From Lichenostomus cassidix (lineage: Eukaryota > Chordata > Aves > Passeriformes > Meliphagidae): a stretch of DNA of 64,000 nucleotides. The stretch covers positions 6,266,056 through 6,330,055 of the forward strand of contig CM039189.1 of assembly GCA_008360975.2 (NCBI GenBank), given 5' to 3'. The notes under the pieces are model-generated. The model ran no database searches. It saw nothing but the letters and a program-made list of their open reading frames with translations, and had not been told where the DNA came from. Below are positions 25,915-35,700 of the stretch, piece by piece; the first letter of the stretch is position 1; the number at the start of each line of letters is the position of its first letter. The position numbers and the translations under genes were made by a program.

Positions 25915-26265
25915 CTCGCACACATAATTAGCCCCTCTGCACCAGAGCCTTCATCGCCGTGTTTGCCACATGGTGAGTGTCACCCAGCGGGCCCGGGAAC
26001 AAGCGCACACAGAAGCCCTGCCGTCCGCAGCACTGCATTTGCCATATGGTCAGGCTCACCTGCTGGGGCTGGGGCAGAGAGACAGACGGGCAACACTCAC
26101 ACACATAATGAAGCTCCCCACTGGGCTGCCTCAAGAAATTAAAAAAAAAAAAAAAATAAAAGTTGACATAAGTGCCACATGACCAGCCTCACCTGCTGGG
26201 TTTGGGGCAGGGTGGGGCAGTCACGCACACAAGAATTGGCCATGTTTGCCGGTGCTGCACCTCAG
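25915..26265 (+). repeat. imperfect tandem duplication with internal A-run
   Basis: Blocks recur in the same orientation. 'gccatatggtcaggctcacctgctgg' at about 26041 corresponds to 'gccacatgaccagcctcacctgctgg' at about 26173, both followed by a 'ttggggcag'-like end, and a more diverged version begins at about 25967 (gccacatggtgagtgtcaccc). 'cacacataat…agc' recurs at about 25920 and 26101. An A-run of about 16 bases lies at 26140-26156. Ancient tandem duplication is the simplest explanation. The 144-codon frame at 25708-26142 spans it and shows no protein family. Confidence 0.65.
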
Positions 26266-26374
26266 TGCTTGAGGCTGGAATAGGAGCGGGAGAGATGTGC
26301 TCCCTTCCTTCCCTTGGGGTGACACAGAACCCGAACCCTCTGCCCTGCTCTGTGCGGAGGGGGACATGAACCTC

Positions 26375-26600
26375 CAGAGTAGCAGGACACTGGACAACAG
26401 AAAGAATTTCTTCACAGAAAGGGTAATTTAGACACTGGGATGGACCGCACAGGGAGGCGATGGAGTTGTTCCTGAAGGTGTTTAAGGAAAGACTGGACGT
26501 GGCACTTGGTGCCATTGTCTAGTTGACATGGTGGTGTTCGGTCTTAGACTGGGCTCGATGATCTCGGAAGTCTTTTCCAACCTAAATGATACTCTGTGAT
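26375..26600 (+). mobile_element. CR1 3' end, sense, fairly well preserved
   Basis: The segment runs 'ggtgtttaaggaaagactggacgtggcac', then 'tggtgttcggtcttagactgggctcgatgatctcgg', then 'cttttccaacctaaatgat' and ends in 'actctgtgat'. This is the standard 3' terminus of a common avian CR1 subfamily. It is 5'-truncated and carries no complete ORF. It ends immediately at the left shoulder of the AGBL4 CpG island, about 560 bases before the AGBL4 start codon, and is less diverged than the other CR1 pieces in the window. Confidence 0.9.
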
Positions 26601-27064
26601 AACGAGCCTCTCCTCCTCGGTGCCCTGTGAGCACCTCAGGCCCGCACCGACTCCCGCGGGCAGGGACGAGCCCCGGGGGGAACTGCGGTACCGGCGCTGC
26701 CCCGTCCTCCGCCGAGGTGGCGGCAGGCACCGGGGAGCAGAGAACTAGTGCTCTCTTCCCCGTCCCAGTATCTCCGGTAAACAGCAGCCGCGGGAGGCGG
26801 AGCGGGGCGGGCGCGGCAGGGAGCCGCGCTGCGTGAGGGGCGGGCGGCCGGTGGTGCTCCCCTCACGCCCCGCCCGCCAGCACCGCGGCGGCTGCTGGGT
26901 TGGGTGAGGATGGGAGCGGAGGCTGCTTCCCGGGCAGGCTGTCCCCAGGCAGGCGCTCCCGGGAAGGGCTCTCCCCAGGCGGGATAACGGCGGAAAGCCG
27001 CTCGCAGGGAAGGCTCTCCCCGGGGAGAGGAGCTCTCCCGGGGGCGGCCGTCAGCCCCGCCGCC

Positions 27065-27100
27065 ATGTCGGGGGCGCGCGCGGCTCCCCCAGTGCGGTGA
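27065..27100 (+). other. upstream ORF 1 before AGBL4
   Basis: This is an 11-codon open frame (MSGARAAPPVR, then TGA) with a strong upstream start context (gccgccATGt). It ends 61 bases before the AGBL4 start and is in a different frame. If the transcript begins upstream of it, it would be expected to reduce initiation at the main start. Whether it is transcribed is unknown. Confidence 0.45.
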
Positions 27101-27111
27101 CGCGCGTTGCC

Positions 27112-27153
27112 ATGGCGACGGCCGGGCGGCGTTGTGGGGGGGTGGCGGGATGA
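27112..27153 (+). other. upstream ORF 2, overlapping an in-frame AGBL4 ATG
   Basis: This is a 13-codon open frame (MATAGRRCGGVAG, then TGA) with an almost ideal start context (gttgccATGG). Its TGA at 27151-27153 overlaps an ATG at 27150-27152 in an ATGA arrangement. That ATG is in frame with AGBL4 and would add MTTN before the usual Met. It could serve reinitiation or be leader noise upstream of the true transcription start. Confidence 0.45.
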
Positions 27154-27161
27154 CAACAAAT

Positions 27162-27192
27162 ATGGCGGAGAGGAGCAGGACGGCAGAGACGG
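27162..27192 (+). CDS. AGBL4: AGBL4 (cytosolic carboxypeptidase 6) coding exon 1
   Basis: It encodes MAERSRTAET plus the first base of a Gly codon, then a donor (GACGG followed by GTCAGTG). The start at 27162 has A at -3 and G at +4 and corresponds to the MAE start of mammalian AGBL4; an in-frame ATG four codons upstream (27150) is possible. The exon leaves one base, exactly what exon 2 needs, and the joined product begins MAERSRTAETGSAVGSDD. AGBL4/CCP6 is an M14-family zinc carboxypeptidase that trims glutamate side chains from polyglutamylated tubulin and other proteins in cytosol, centrioles and cilia. This exon holds only the variable N-terminal tail. Confidence 0.88.
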
Positions 27193-27620
27193 GTCAGTGC
27201 CAGCCGCAGGCGCCTGGGCGGGGGGAGAGGGGCAGCCCCCCGTCTCCAGGGGCTTCTGGCGGTAGAGGGGGCCTGGCTCGCAGCGGAGCGCGGAGACGGA
27301 GCCCTTCTCTTAGGGGAGAGGGAGGGGAGCACCTCTGGCCGAGGGCACTGAGGTGGTGAAGGGACCGCGGCAGAGGCTCCTGCCGTGGGAGCTGTGACGA
27401 AGGGCAAGGCCCCTTCCCTTGGGCAATGAGGAGCGTCTTCCCAGGGACAAGGTGGTCGTGGGGAAAGCTAGGGAGAGAGGGAAGAGCCTCCCCGCGTTCC
27501 AGGCCTGCCTGAGGGGGACTGACCCGCTGTGGGGTGGAAGGTGAGGGCCAGAGCCCGGCGCACCCGGCCGGGTGCGGAGTGAACCCCGGCGGGGCACAGG
27601 AGGAGGCTGATGGTGGGGCA

Positions 27621-27749
27621 GCCCGCACTGTGCCCCGTCCCCCCGCACTGTGCCCCGTCCCCCCGCACTGTGCCCCGTCCCCCCGCACTCCCCCCACACT
27701 GTGCCCCGTCCCCCCGCACTCGTCCCGCACTCTGCCCCGTCCTCCCGCG
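27621..27749. repeat. 20-bp minisatellite in the AGBL4 CpG island
   Basis: Three nearly perfect head-to-tail units of ccccgcactgtgccccgtcc occupy 27621-27680. Shortened and mutated units follow to about 27749 (a 10-base partial unit at 27681, a full unit from about 27691, then two variants). The array is just inside intron 1, within 430 bases of exon 1. It creates the long minus-strand frames here (GGTGHSVGG-type peptides), which are artefacts. Confidence 0.92.
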
Positions 27750-29689
27750 CAGGGGCAAAGGTGGCGGTGGCGAACAGCACGCCGGTGGTGCAGAGGAGCT
27801 CCCCTAACGCAAGAAACGACCCGCCTGCATGAATTAGGATGGAAAAAAAATAATACGTGAAGACACAGGTCTGGAACTGAATTTGGAGCCCAAGGTAGCT
27901 TGCGGGTTGACCTGCAGGTGCTGCTTGCCCCGTCTGGGAGGTGTAAAGTACCCGGAGGCTGCCGAGGGACAGCGAGCAGCACACCTGACAGCTCCCATCC
28001 CTTACGCTGTTACTGAGGATCTCCTTAAGGAAGGCGCCAAATGTTATTCTTCCTATTCAGGATGTATTAACAATGGCTTTAACTGTGTATGTGAGATAAG
28101 TTTGTCTGTGGACTTAAGTTTTGTGTATCATAAATGATAAGGATCCTCTAGGTATAGGGGACTTTTCCTGTTGAAAGAAAGCACAGTTAAGGTTTTTTCC
28201 AATCCACATGAAAACAAAAGTTCCCAAAATATGTTACAAAATTTAGAGATACTAACATTTGGAGGATGGAACAAAGACGACAGTTTTTCTGAATATTTAA
28301 TCTCCCACAGTACCATACATAAATTATCTGGCTTCCTGAACCAGGAGTTCATTTTCCCAGCCTGCTGTGTTAGCTGCTGCATCTCTGCTTTTCAGCCTCA
28401 GAAGTGGCTCCAAATGAATATGCATTATCCATAGAATTGATTTTGAATTTTTGGGCCACTTAAGGTGAAAAAAAGTGATAAATATGTCAAATGCTGTTGT
28501 ATTCTGGGAGATGATACTACAGAATCTGCATCTAAATGGATTGTCCATATGGTATTGAATTCCCTGTGTTCAGCCATACTGTTTATGAACCCCTGGAAAA
28601 ACACTGTAAAATTTATTATATGTTGAACTTATCTGTGAGGCAGGTGACTGTTTTCATCTTCTGCACTGAGCAACACTGCTAAAGACAGCTGATCAGCTCT
28701 GCCTGAGCTGTGAACTGGGGAACAGATTTCCAGTGGCCATTTGACTTTGTCAGCTTTCCTGCCTACTCCCTGTGCCTTTGCCATTGTCAGTAACTTCAGC
28801 ATGGAATGTAACTTTCATACTATTTCCAGATAAACTTACTCTTACATTGCTGTAACTTGCTCTTACTCTGCTGTATTATTTAAACCTGTAGCTTAACAGT
28901 ATTTGCTTTTTAATTTTAGCCTTGCCCAGAACTTTCTCCACTTCTGACCATTGCAGCTGACTAATTGATGATTTTCTCATAAATGTTGTGTTTCAGCTTG
29001 TGCTGAATTCATGTGTAGTTGCATGTCCTGATACATGTCTGCTTGAGTTTTATAATGCATGTCTGGCCATTTTGCAAGTTTCATTCGAAGGTCCTTCTGT
29101 TTTGGAGAAACCAGATAAGGAATTAAAAATGCAAAGAACCATAAAGATAGGGAAAAGACCCAAAACCCTCAGAGAAAAGGAAGAAAGCTTGTGATCTTTG
29201 CCCACTTTTAAGAAAGTTCATGGAAACAAGGCTGTGGGAAAAAAGGTGGGGTGATTTGGATTTTTTTCTGTCTGTCAGCTAACATTAAGTCGACAGGCAG
29301 GCAGGTTCTTTCCTTGGCAAATCCCTCAAAGAATCTGTTTTCTCTCCCCTTTACTGCTGGGTGACACTGACAGTGTTGTTGAACACATGACTGGGGAATG
29401 TTCCTGCTGCATCCTCACTGCTTAGTGAGTCTTCATCAGGTGTGAGATTTGGAGCAGTCTTCAGGACATACAGGAATCTAGCTCTGGAACCTGCATTTTG
29501 CACAAATACTAGGAGAATAAAACCATTACAGAAGGACTGAACATTGTTCAAACCATATAAATCAATTTAGCCAGTATGATTATATTACACTTGCTGGGTG
29601 TTGCTTTTTTTTTGTTTATTTTGTTTTGTTTTTGTTTTTAGTCATGGATCAGAAAACACAAGTAATAACTCATAATCTCATCTTCCCAT

Positions 29690-29795
29690 CTAGAAATACT
29701 GATTTTTATTTGCAATTTTTGCATAAGGAAACTGAGTTACAGAGAAATTGAAGGTAACTTATCCATGCCTTATAGCAGCGCAGATTGCTGTTATG
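29690..29795 (+). repeat. MIR-like ancient SINE relic
   Basis: The run 'aaggaaactgagttacagagaaattgaaggtaactta' closely follows the MIR consensus block (gaggaaactgaggcacagagaggttaagtaactt). Divergence is high, as expected for such old elements in birds. The edges are approximate. Confidence 0.6.
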
Positions 29796-32700
29796 GATCA
29801 TTCTTTACTGATTTAGTCCAGTAAGCCTGGCTTGACAAGAATCAATGTCAAAAAATACAGTGTGCACACAGAGAAAGGTGATTAGAAAAATTAGGTTCCT
29901 TCTGAAAACATCTGATAGTGAATTATGCACATCTAGGATGCTTATGACCTCTCTAAACTTCAATTTTATTAGTGTCTCCTTCTGTTGTAGGGAAGAATAT
30001 TAATCTGTTTTATACTGATAATTATTCTTACTGTTTTCCTGTATACAAATATTTTCATATTCCATTCTTTTTCCCTTTAGATTTTTGTTTCTGTAGTAGT
30101 TTTTTTAAATTTTTAAACTTTTTTTTTTAAGTTGGGGAGGGGGATTAGGACACAGAGAATTGCACAAAGCACTTCAGAAGAGGGATTCCATCAGCTTTTA
30201 TTTTACTGTTAGGCTCAGCATTATTTTCTACATAATGGTTTCAGCCAGTCTCTGTATTTGAAGTAAAATTGAGACTTAATATGGAAGGTAGATTATCTCA
30301 CACCTGTCTAGTACAGAGTTCATATTCTGCTGCTATCCTCACTGGACTAGGCAGACATCTGGTCTAATCCATTAAAATAGTTTCTGTATTCTGATGTTTG
30401 GTTAGAGTGCTGCAAATCAGCTGACTGTACTCTGAATTAATAATTTTCCCCCTGTAGTTGGCTCCTTAGTCCTACCTACTTTCTTGAAAGTGTTTAAATC
30501 AGCTTTTGCAGTAAATTCTAAATTTGTATGCTTTCCTATTTGGTTTTCCAGACTGAAACCTTCATGTCTCAAGCTGGGAATCCAACTTAAAAGCAACATA
30601 AATCTTCACAAATGAAGTCTGCAGGAGGATGAAAGTGATTGAGTTTAGTTAGTTAGTCTCAGGAGCTTCTCGGTTTGAATTCCTGTTGTTCTGCTCAGCT
30701 GACTTTGGTGTCATAACCTTTTGGAAGATCCAGGATACAGGAAAACAGCCAGTTGAGTTAAGTTTCTTCAAAACCAGATGAATGTTATTTTTCCAGTTCT
30801 GTTGCAAAGAGGACATTTTAGCTTCCCTTAAGGAAGCTTTAGGAGTAGGTCAAAGTGAGTACAGAATGCCTGTATTTGCTAAATTTTTTGACCCATGAAC
30901 CAGATGAAAGTATTTTCCAATTTAGAATTTCACTAGTTATCTCATCTCCCCAGGTTTCTGTTCTAGGCATCTGTATTACCTTCAGAGGCCTTGCATCTGG
31001 AGACCTGAATGATCAAAGGGTGCAGGTTATCTCTGAGTTCTGTAATAGTTTTCTATCTGAGACAACTGCACATTAGCCTGGATTGACAGGTCTAATATGT
31101 GTTATTCCACAGTTGCTAGTCATTTTGTGGATATTAGTATTTCTGGCGTTTCATTGTGTCATCATCACTGAAATCGTAGTGAAAGCAGGAAAAGGCATTT
31201 ACTCACAGTGCTGGACAGGATATAAATAAATGCCTTTAGACCAAAAATCCTTGTTATCGGAATAAACAGGCTTCCCAGCTGAATGTGGAGTTTTTAATGT
31301 TTATTTACATGTTCATGGTCAGTACCTTGCAGAGTGGTGTTGAGTCACATTTCATATTAAGAATGGTTGGAATTTTCAAAGTGTTCACAGCCAGACTGTG
31401 ACCTGGCTTACGGGAGGAAAGCTGCAAACCACTTTTGAATGCTCAAGCCTCACTCAAAGTTTGTGTAGTAATTCGTGTTTCTAAAATACTTAGTGTTGAG
31501 ATCATTATTTCACAGATCTGCAAGTGAAGGGGCCAATAGAACAGCTGTGTAAATTCTGCAGTTTTCTAATTGATTTTAATATGATTGTGCTGAGCTGGAT
31601 TGTTTTAAAGATAGCTTTTGATTATTCTTTCAAAAAAGAATTGTTATTATTTTAAAAATATTTAATCACATATGGTATGACAGCATGCTAGTATCAGGAA
31701 CATACTGCTTTCTTTTCAGTGGCCTTAATTATTAAATAAAAAGCCAAACTAAATAAGAACATAATTTATTTGTCTTTAAATATAGACTTTTTTGATAACT
31801 GGAAATTCTAATTCACCAGCTTTATCATGAGGAAATTTAAAATATGAGAAATCAGCTAATGACTTTAACAATATTATTTAATCTTGGTCATTAAAATAAA
31901 ACCACACATCAGCGGTATTTCTCATTCTCCAGGTAAACTTAATTTCTTCAATTGAATTAACCTTTCCTAAGTGATTTCTGAATTTTAAAGTGTATACAAA
32001 CAACAGAGCTTATTTTGCAATATACACCACTAACCTGTAAAGATAGCTGAATTCCAGTGTTTGGGAAAAGACTTTGCAGCCTTCTTGCTGAAAGGGATCT
32101 GCCCACTGTATCCTCCTATCAACACAAGGAGGCTTCAAACGTCAGTGGAAAACTGTGTGGAGACTGGGCCCAGCCTTGCAGATGTTCACACACCAGAAAA
32201 AGCTGTTTGCAGTTGTTTGTAAGATGCTGCAGCATGGATTTGTAAACAAATCTAAAATGGGTTTTGTTCAATAAAAGACATTTGCTAGAACTTACTGATA
32301 GCATCGGTACATTTCAGCTGGAGGAGTTGGTAGTCCAGGGGACATTAGAGAAAGGTTTATTAGTTAATGTGAGGCACTTTGTAAGACCATTAACTTTTTC
32401 AGTTTTTACTGTATAAGTTAAAATATTTGTTGAAGTTTATATAGAAATTAACTAGTCACTGCAGAAAGATATTATAATAATCATTAGACTGTGTTGCCAG
32501 TAGGCTGATATTCAACTCATTTTCAGCGTTTTTGAGTTATCCAGTGGAAACAATCCCCACTAAAAAAATTCATTGAAGAAGAGCTGCTAATATATTTTTG
32601 GTACTTAAAGCTTTGATCATATTTCTGTTATATAATTTGCCATATAAGGAGACCTGAGAAATACTAATGAAGGCTTTATACAGCCAGAAGATATAATTTC

Positions 32701-35700
32701 AGGAAAAGAAGGAAACAGGAGTGTGTTGGGTGTTCCAGCTGCCATTTTTGAATGGTTTACCATTTCCTAGCCATATTTCATACATTTTTTTCTTTGACTA
32801 ATAATCAAAGCTTTGAAAAGTTACTTACCTCAAGCCTCCCAACGTTTTTTCTTTCAGTGAAGTTCAAAGCACCCTATTAATTACTAGCACTTGTGAGAGG
32901 AGGCTTTTGAATTTGTAAAAGGTAAAATGAGACATATTGAGAATTTTAATAGGTTTTATACTGAAATTTGTAAAACAGAAGTCTCTGCAAGTTTCTTTAG
33001 TGTGGCTGTTACTGCTTTTAGTAGGCAAGAGTCTCATGCAAAATACCAGATTAACCTCAGAATGCATTTATGTGGCCTACATAGCATTTCTGATTTTGGA
33101 AGTTGAGCTATATAGCTTTAATGCTCAATAAAATAGGTTTTAAAGTCATCTCCCTGTGTTACAATGGAACCAGCTTGATCTCCACATGGGGCCACTAACA
33201 GGACTGGGACATTCAGATCTGCAGAACCAGCCTGCCCTCCAGGTGGGACACCTCACACAATAGCTGTCAGCTGCCACAGAAGAGATGGACAACTTGTCTA
33301 CGCTGGGAAATTTTCCTTCCTCCTCTTCTTCTTTCCTCCAGCAACACCTGCTTAGGGACAGAAGTCATAGAGGGAAATGGTTGTATAGTCATCGTTACCT
33401 TTATGAAAGTTTTTAAATAAAGACCTGTGGTACCCTGGTGACAGAAAGCACCTGGATAAACAAGGTGCTGGAGGACGTGGAGAGGAGTTGGTGCAGATAT
33501 TTCCTGCTGATGTTGCTGAGATGCAGCCGTGCTGCTTTGCTCACTGTGGTGCTGCTGGATGCAGAGCAGCTCCAGCAGGCTCACCTGGGTGTGTGCATTG
33601 TGCTGCTTCACAAACTTCTTGTTTCTGGAGGATTGATTGTGCTGCCCTTTTCCAGAACGATGGGAATCTATAGAAACCAGCTTATATTTCTCAAGTGATC
33701 CCCCAAGGTAGTTGGCATGCAGAGCCTTGATGCAGAATTGCCATGTTTAGATTGCATTGTACCTGGATAATAAGTTCTTCTAGGCTCAAGCTGTGTCTGC
33801 AATTAATCTATAATAGAGGTAAAGCAATTTACAATTAATTGAGAGTTGGTTATAGGCACACATCAATGTATCCCATATCCCAACTTCCTTGTCACGTTGT
33901 TCCCACAACTCGTTTTCTTGACTGTCTCAGAGGCCAAGCCTGCCATTTAAGAAGTGCTATATTTGTTAACTTTGGATTTTTACATATGTTTTTTGGAAGT
34001 AATTTTACTATTTGTATGTTGAAATGGTTTGGAAAACCACTGTACCAAAATAATAATGACTTGCATTTCATTTTGTCACAGGCTCTCAAACTCAGGATGT
34101 GGACTTTAGTGTTAAATCTAGGGCTCTCATCCTGCAAATGTTTGGCAATGAATTTGATGTATTTGTGTATCATAAATGCTTTTCATGATTGGTTCTGTTT
34201 TAGGATAAGTAATGTGTAAAGGTTAAAGACTCAAACTTGTATGTTCTGATATATACATTTTCTAATATACATATGTATCTCTGTTATCTCAGTATGGTAA
34301 ACTGACTGATTTCATACTTTCAATGTGTCAAAAATCAAGCATAGAAAAGGGGGTAGGAGGAAAAAGTAGTTGTCTTAAATTATTATTATTATTAGATGAA
34401 TGAGCTCTCTAATGGTTTCATTTACCTACTAATTCATAGAGCTATTTACTTAGCAGTGAATCTCACAAACGTGAGTGAAAACTGGCAAGATTTTCCTTTT
34501 ACACGTTGTTTCATAAGCACCTTGAAAAATGTGTTGAATTTCAATCTCCACTAAAGCGAGTGGAACATCAGTTCCCGTGAATCACCAGAGCAGAGCAGCA
34601 GGAATCCATTCCAAAGAGAGCCTGTTTGGATTCATTGCAGCTCTGCTGATGTGTTTTCATTTGCAATAAGCAGCAGAGTCACTGTGAGATTACAGTGAAC
34701 TTCAGCACTGGGAAACCTGGCAAGTGACTATCAAGTTTTCATGCACATAAAATGTAGATGAGCTAGAATGATGCATTTGATTAATGAAAAATCCCTCAAA
34801 TAACTTATACAAATTCAAAGGTAGCGACATTATTTCATGGGAAGTGTCCTTATAAAATAGTATTGTGAGATAAACTTGGCTCTGTACTGCTTACCTATAC
34901 CCAAAGTCTGTGGTACTGCAGAATAGCAATTGTTTTGTAACTAGGCACAATACCACTATATCTGCTGCTTATTTTACTTCTGAGCGGTACAAATAATCAG
35001 TAATCTGATCTCAGAGCTTTCTCTGTGTAAGCCTTCTTGAAGGTAGAATTTTGGCTTGTGTTCTGAATATTTGAAATATTTTGTATGCATTTCATATTCC
35101 CATAAATATTGTATCAGCTTGGTATTTGCTTAGTTAAAAAACTGCTGAATATGCTGTATTAGTTAGTAGCGTTCTCTAAAGTTTAATTCCTGTTACATTG
35201 CTGATGCAAGAGAGTTAATAGAATGTTTGTTTTTGCTGACACTTTTTATGTTAGAAAATGGGAATTCTGAAACAATATTTGATTTTTTTTTTGCTATGCA
35301 GTGCTTACACTTTGTGAATAAAATAAAACTGCAATGATCTAATTGTTTGAAATGAAATACTAGATTATGTTCTTAAATAAAGGGAATGTGAGTGGGCAAT
35401 GCCTGGATCAAAAAAATTCTCATTGGTCTCAAATACTACTTTTTGAAAATGGACTGTTTTGGAAAGTAAGGGGGAAATGCTGTTCTAAATGAAGAAGTTA
35501 AAGGAGTTGTTTCAATGAGCAATTATAACTATGGCAGTAATTAATAGTGTAATTGATTTCAGCAACCTGGGGGAACAAATTATTCCAGAAGTAGTACTAA
35601 AATCCCAAATTATTTTAAATATGTAGTAGTGAAGATGAGTGTAACTTGAAGAAACTGTGCCTGAAACTCCTGTTGGCCTAAGTGAACTGACAGAAGACAT

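Larger units (their letters stand above)
26601..27850 (+). promoter_or_regulatory. AGBL4 CpG island promoter
   Basis: This is a dense CpG island with several GC boxes (agcggggcgggcgcggc near 26800, ggggcgggcggcc near 26838, cgccccgcccgcc near 26867) and no TATA box. A YY1-type element AAATATGGCGG overlaps the AGBL4 start codon in the sense direction. A second one lies on the minus strand at about 27058-27071 (CGACATGGCGGCG), so divergent non-coding transcription is plausible. 26920-27045 is made of loose repeats around 'ctctccccaggc'. The exact transcription start cannot be read from the sequence. Confidence 0.85.

Noticed and set aside
25708..26142. 144-codon plus-strand open frame
   Set aside because: It spans a non-coding imperfect tandem repeat and its translation shows no known family.
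1..26600. ELAVL4 coding exons on the minus strand
   Set aside because: Expected by synteny, but I did not find the conserved start of the common coding exon; non-coding leader exons cannot be recognised by eye.
27621..27749. CRISPR-like regular repeat
   Set aside because: Units are contiguous with no spacers, and the DNA is vertebrate; this is a minisatellite.
27194..27982. 262-codon minus-strand open frame (and the 224-codon frame overlapping it)
   Set aside because: Both run through the CpG island, the 20-bp minisatellite and AGBL4 intron 1. The length is explained by GC-rich, stop-poor repeat DNA, and there is no domain.
33267..33611. 114-codon minus-strand frame rich in Gln/His
   Set aside because: The GC-richer patch looks coding at first, but has no family resemblance, no poly-A retrocopy signature and no clear splice sites.
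33839..34219. 126-codon plus-strand open frame in intron 1
   Set aside because: Cys/Phe/Leu-rich translation of AT-rich DNA with no domain and no splice-site or promoter support.
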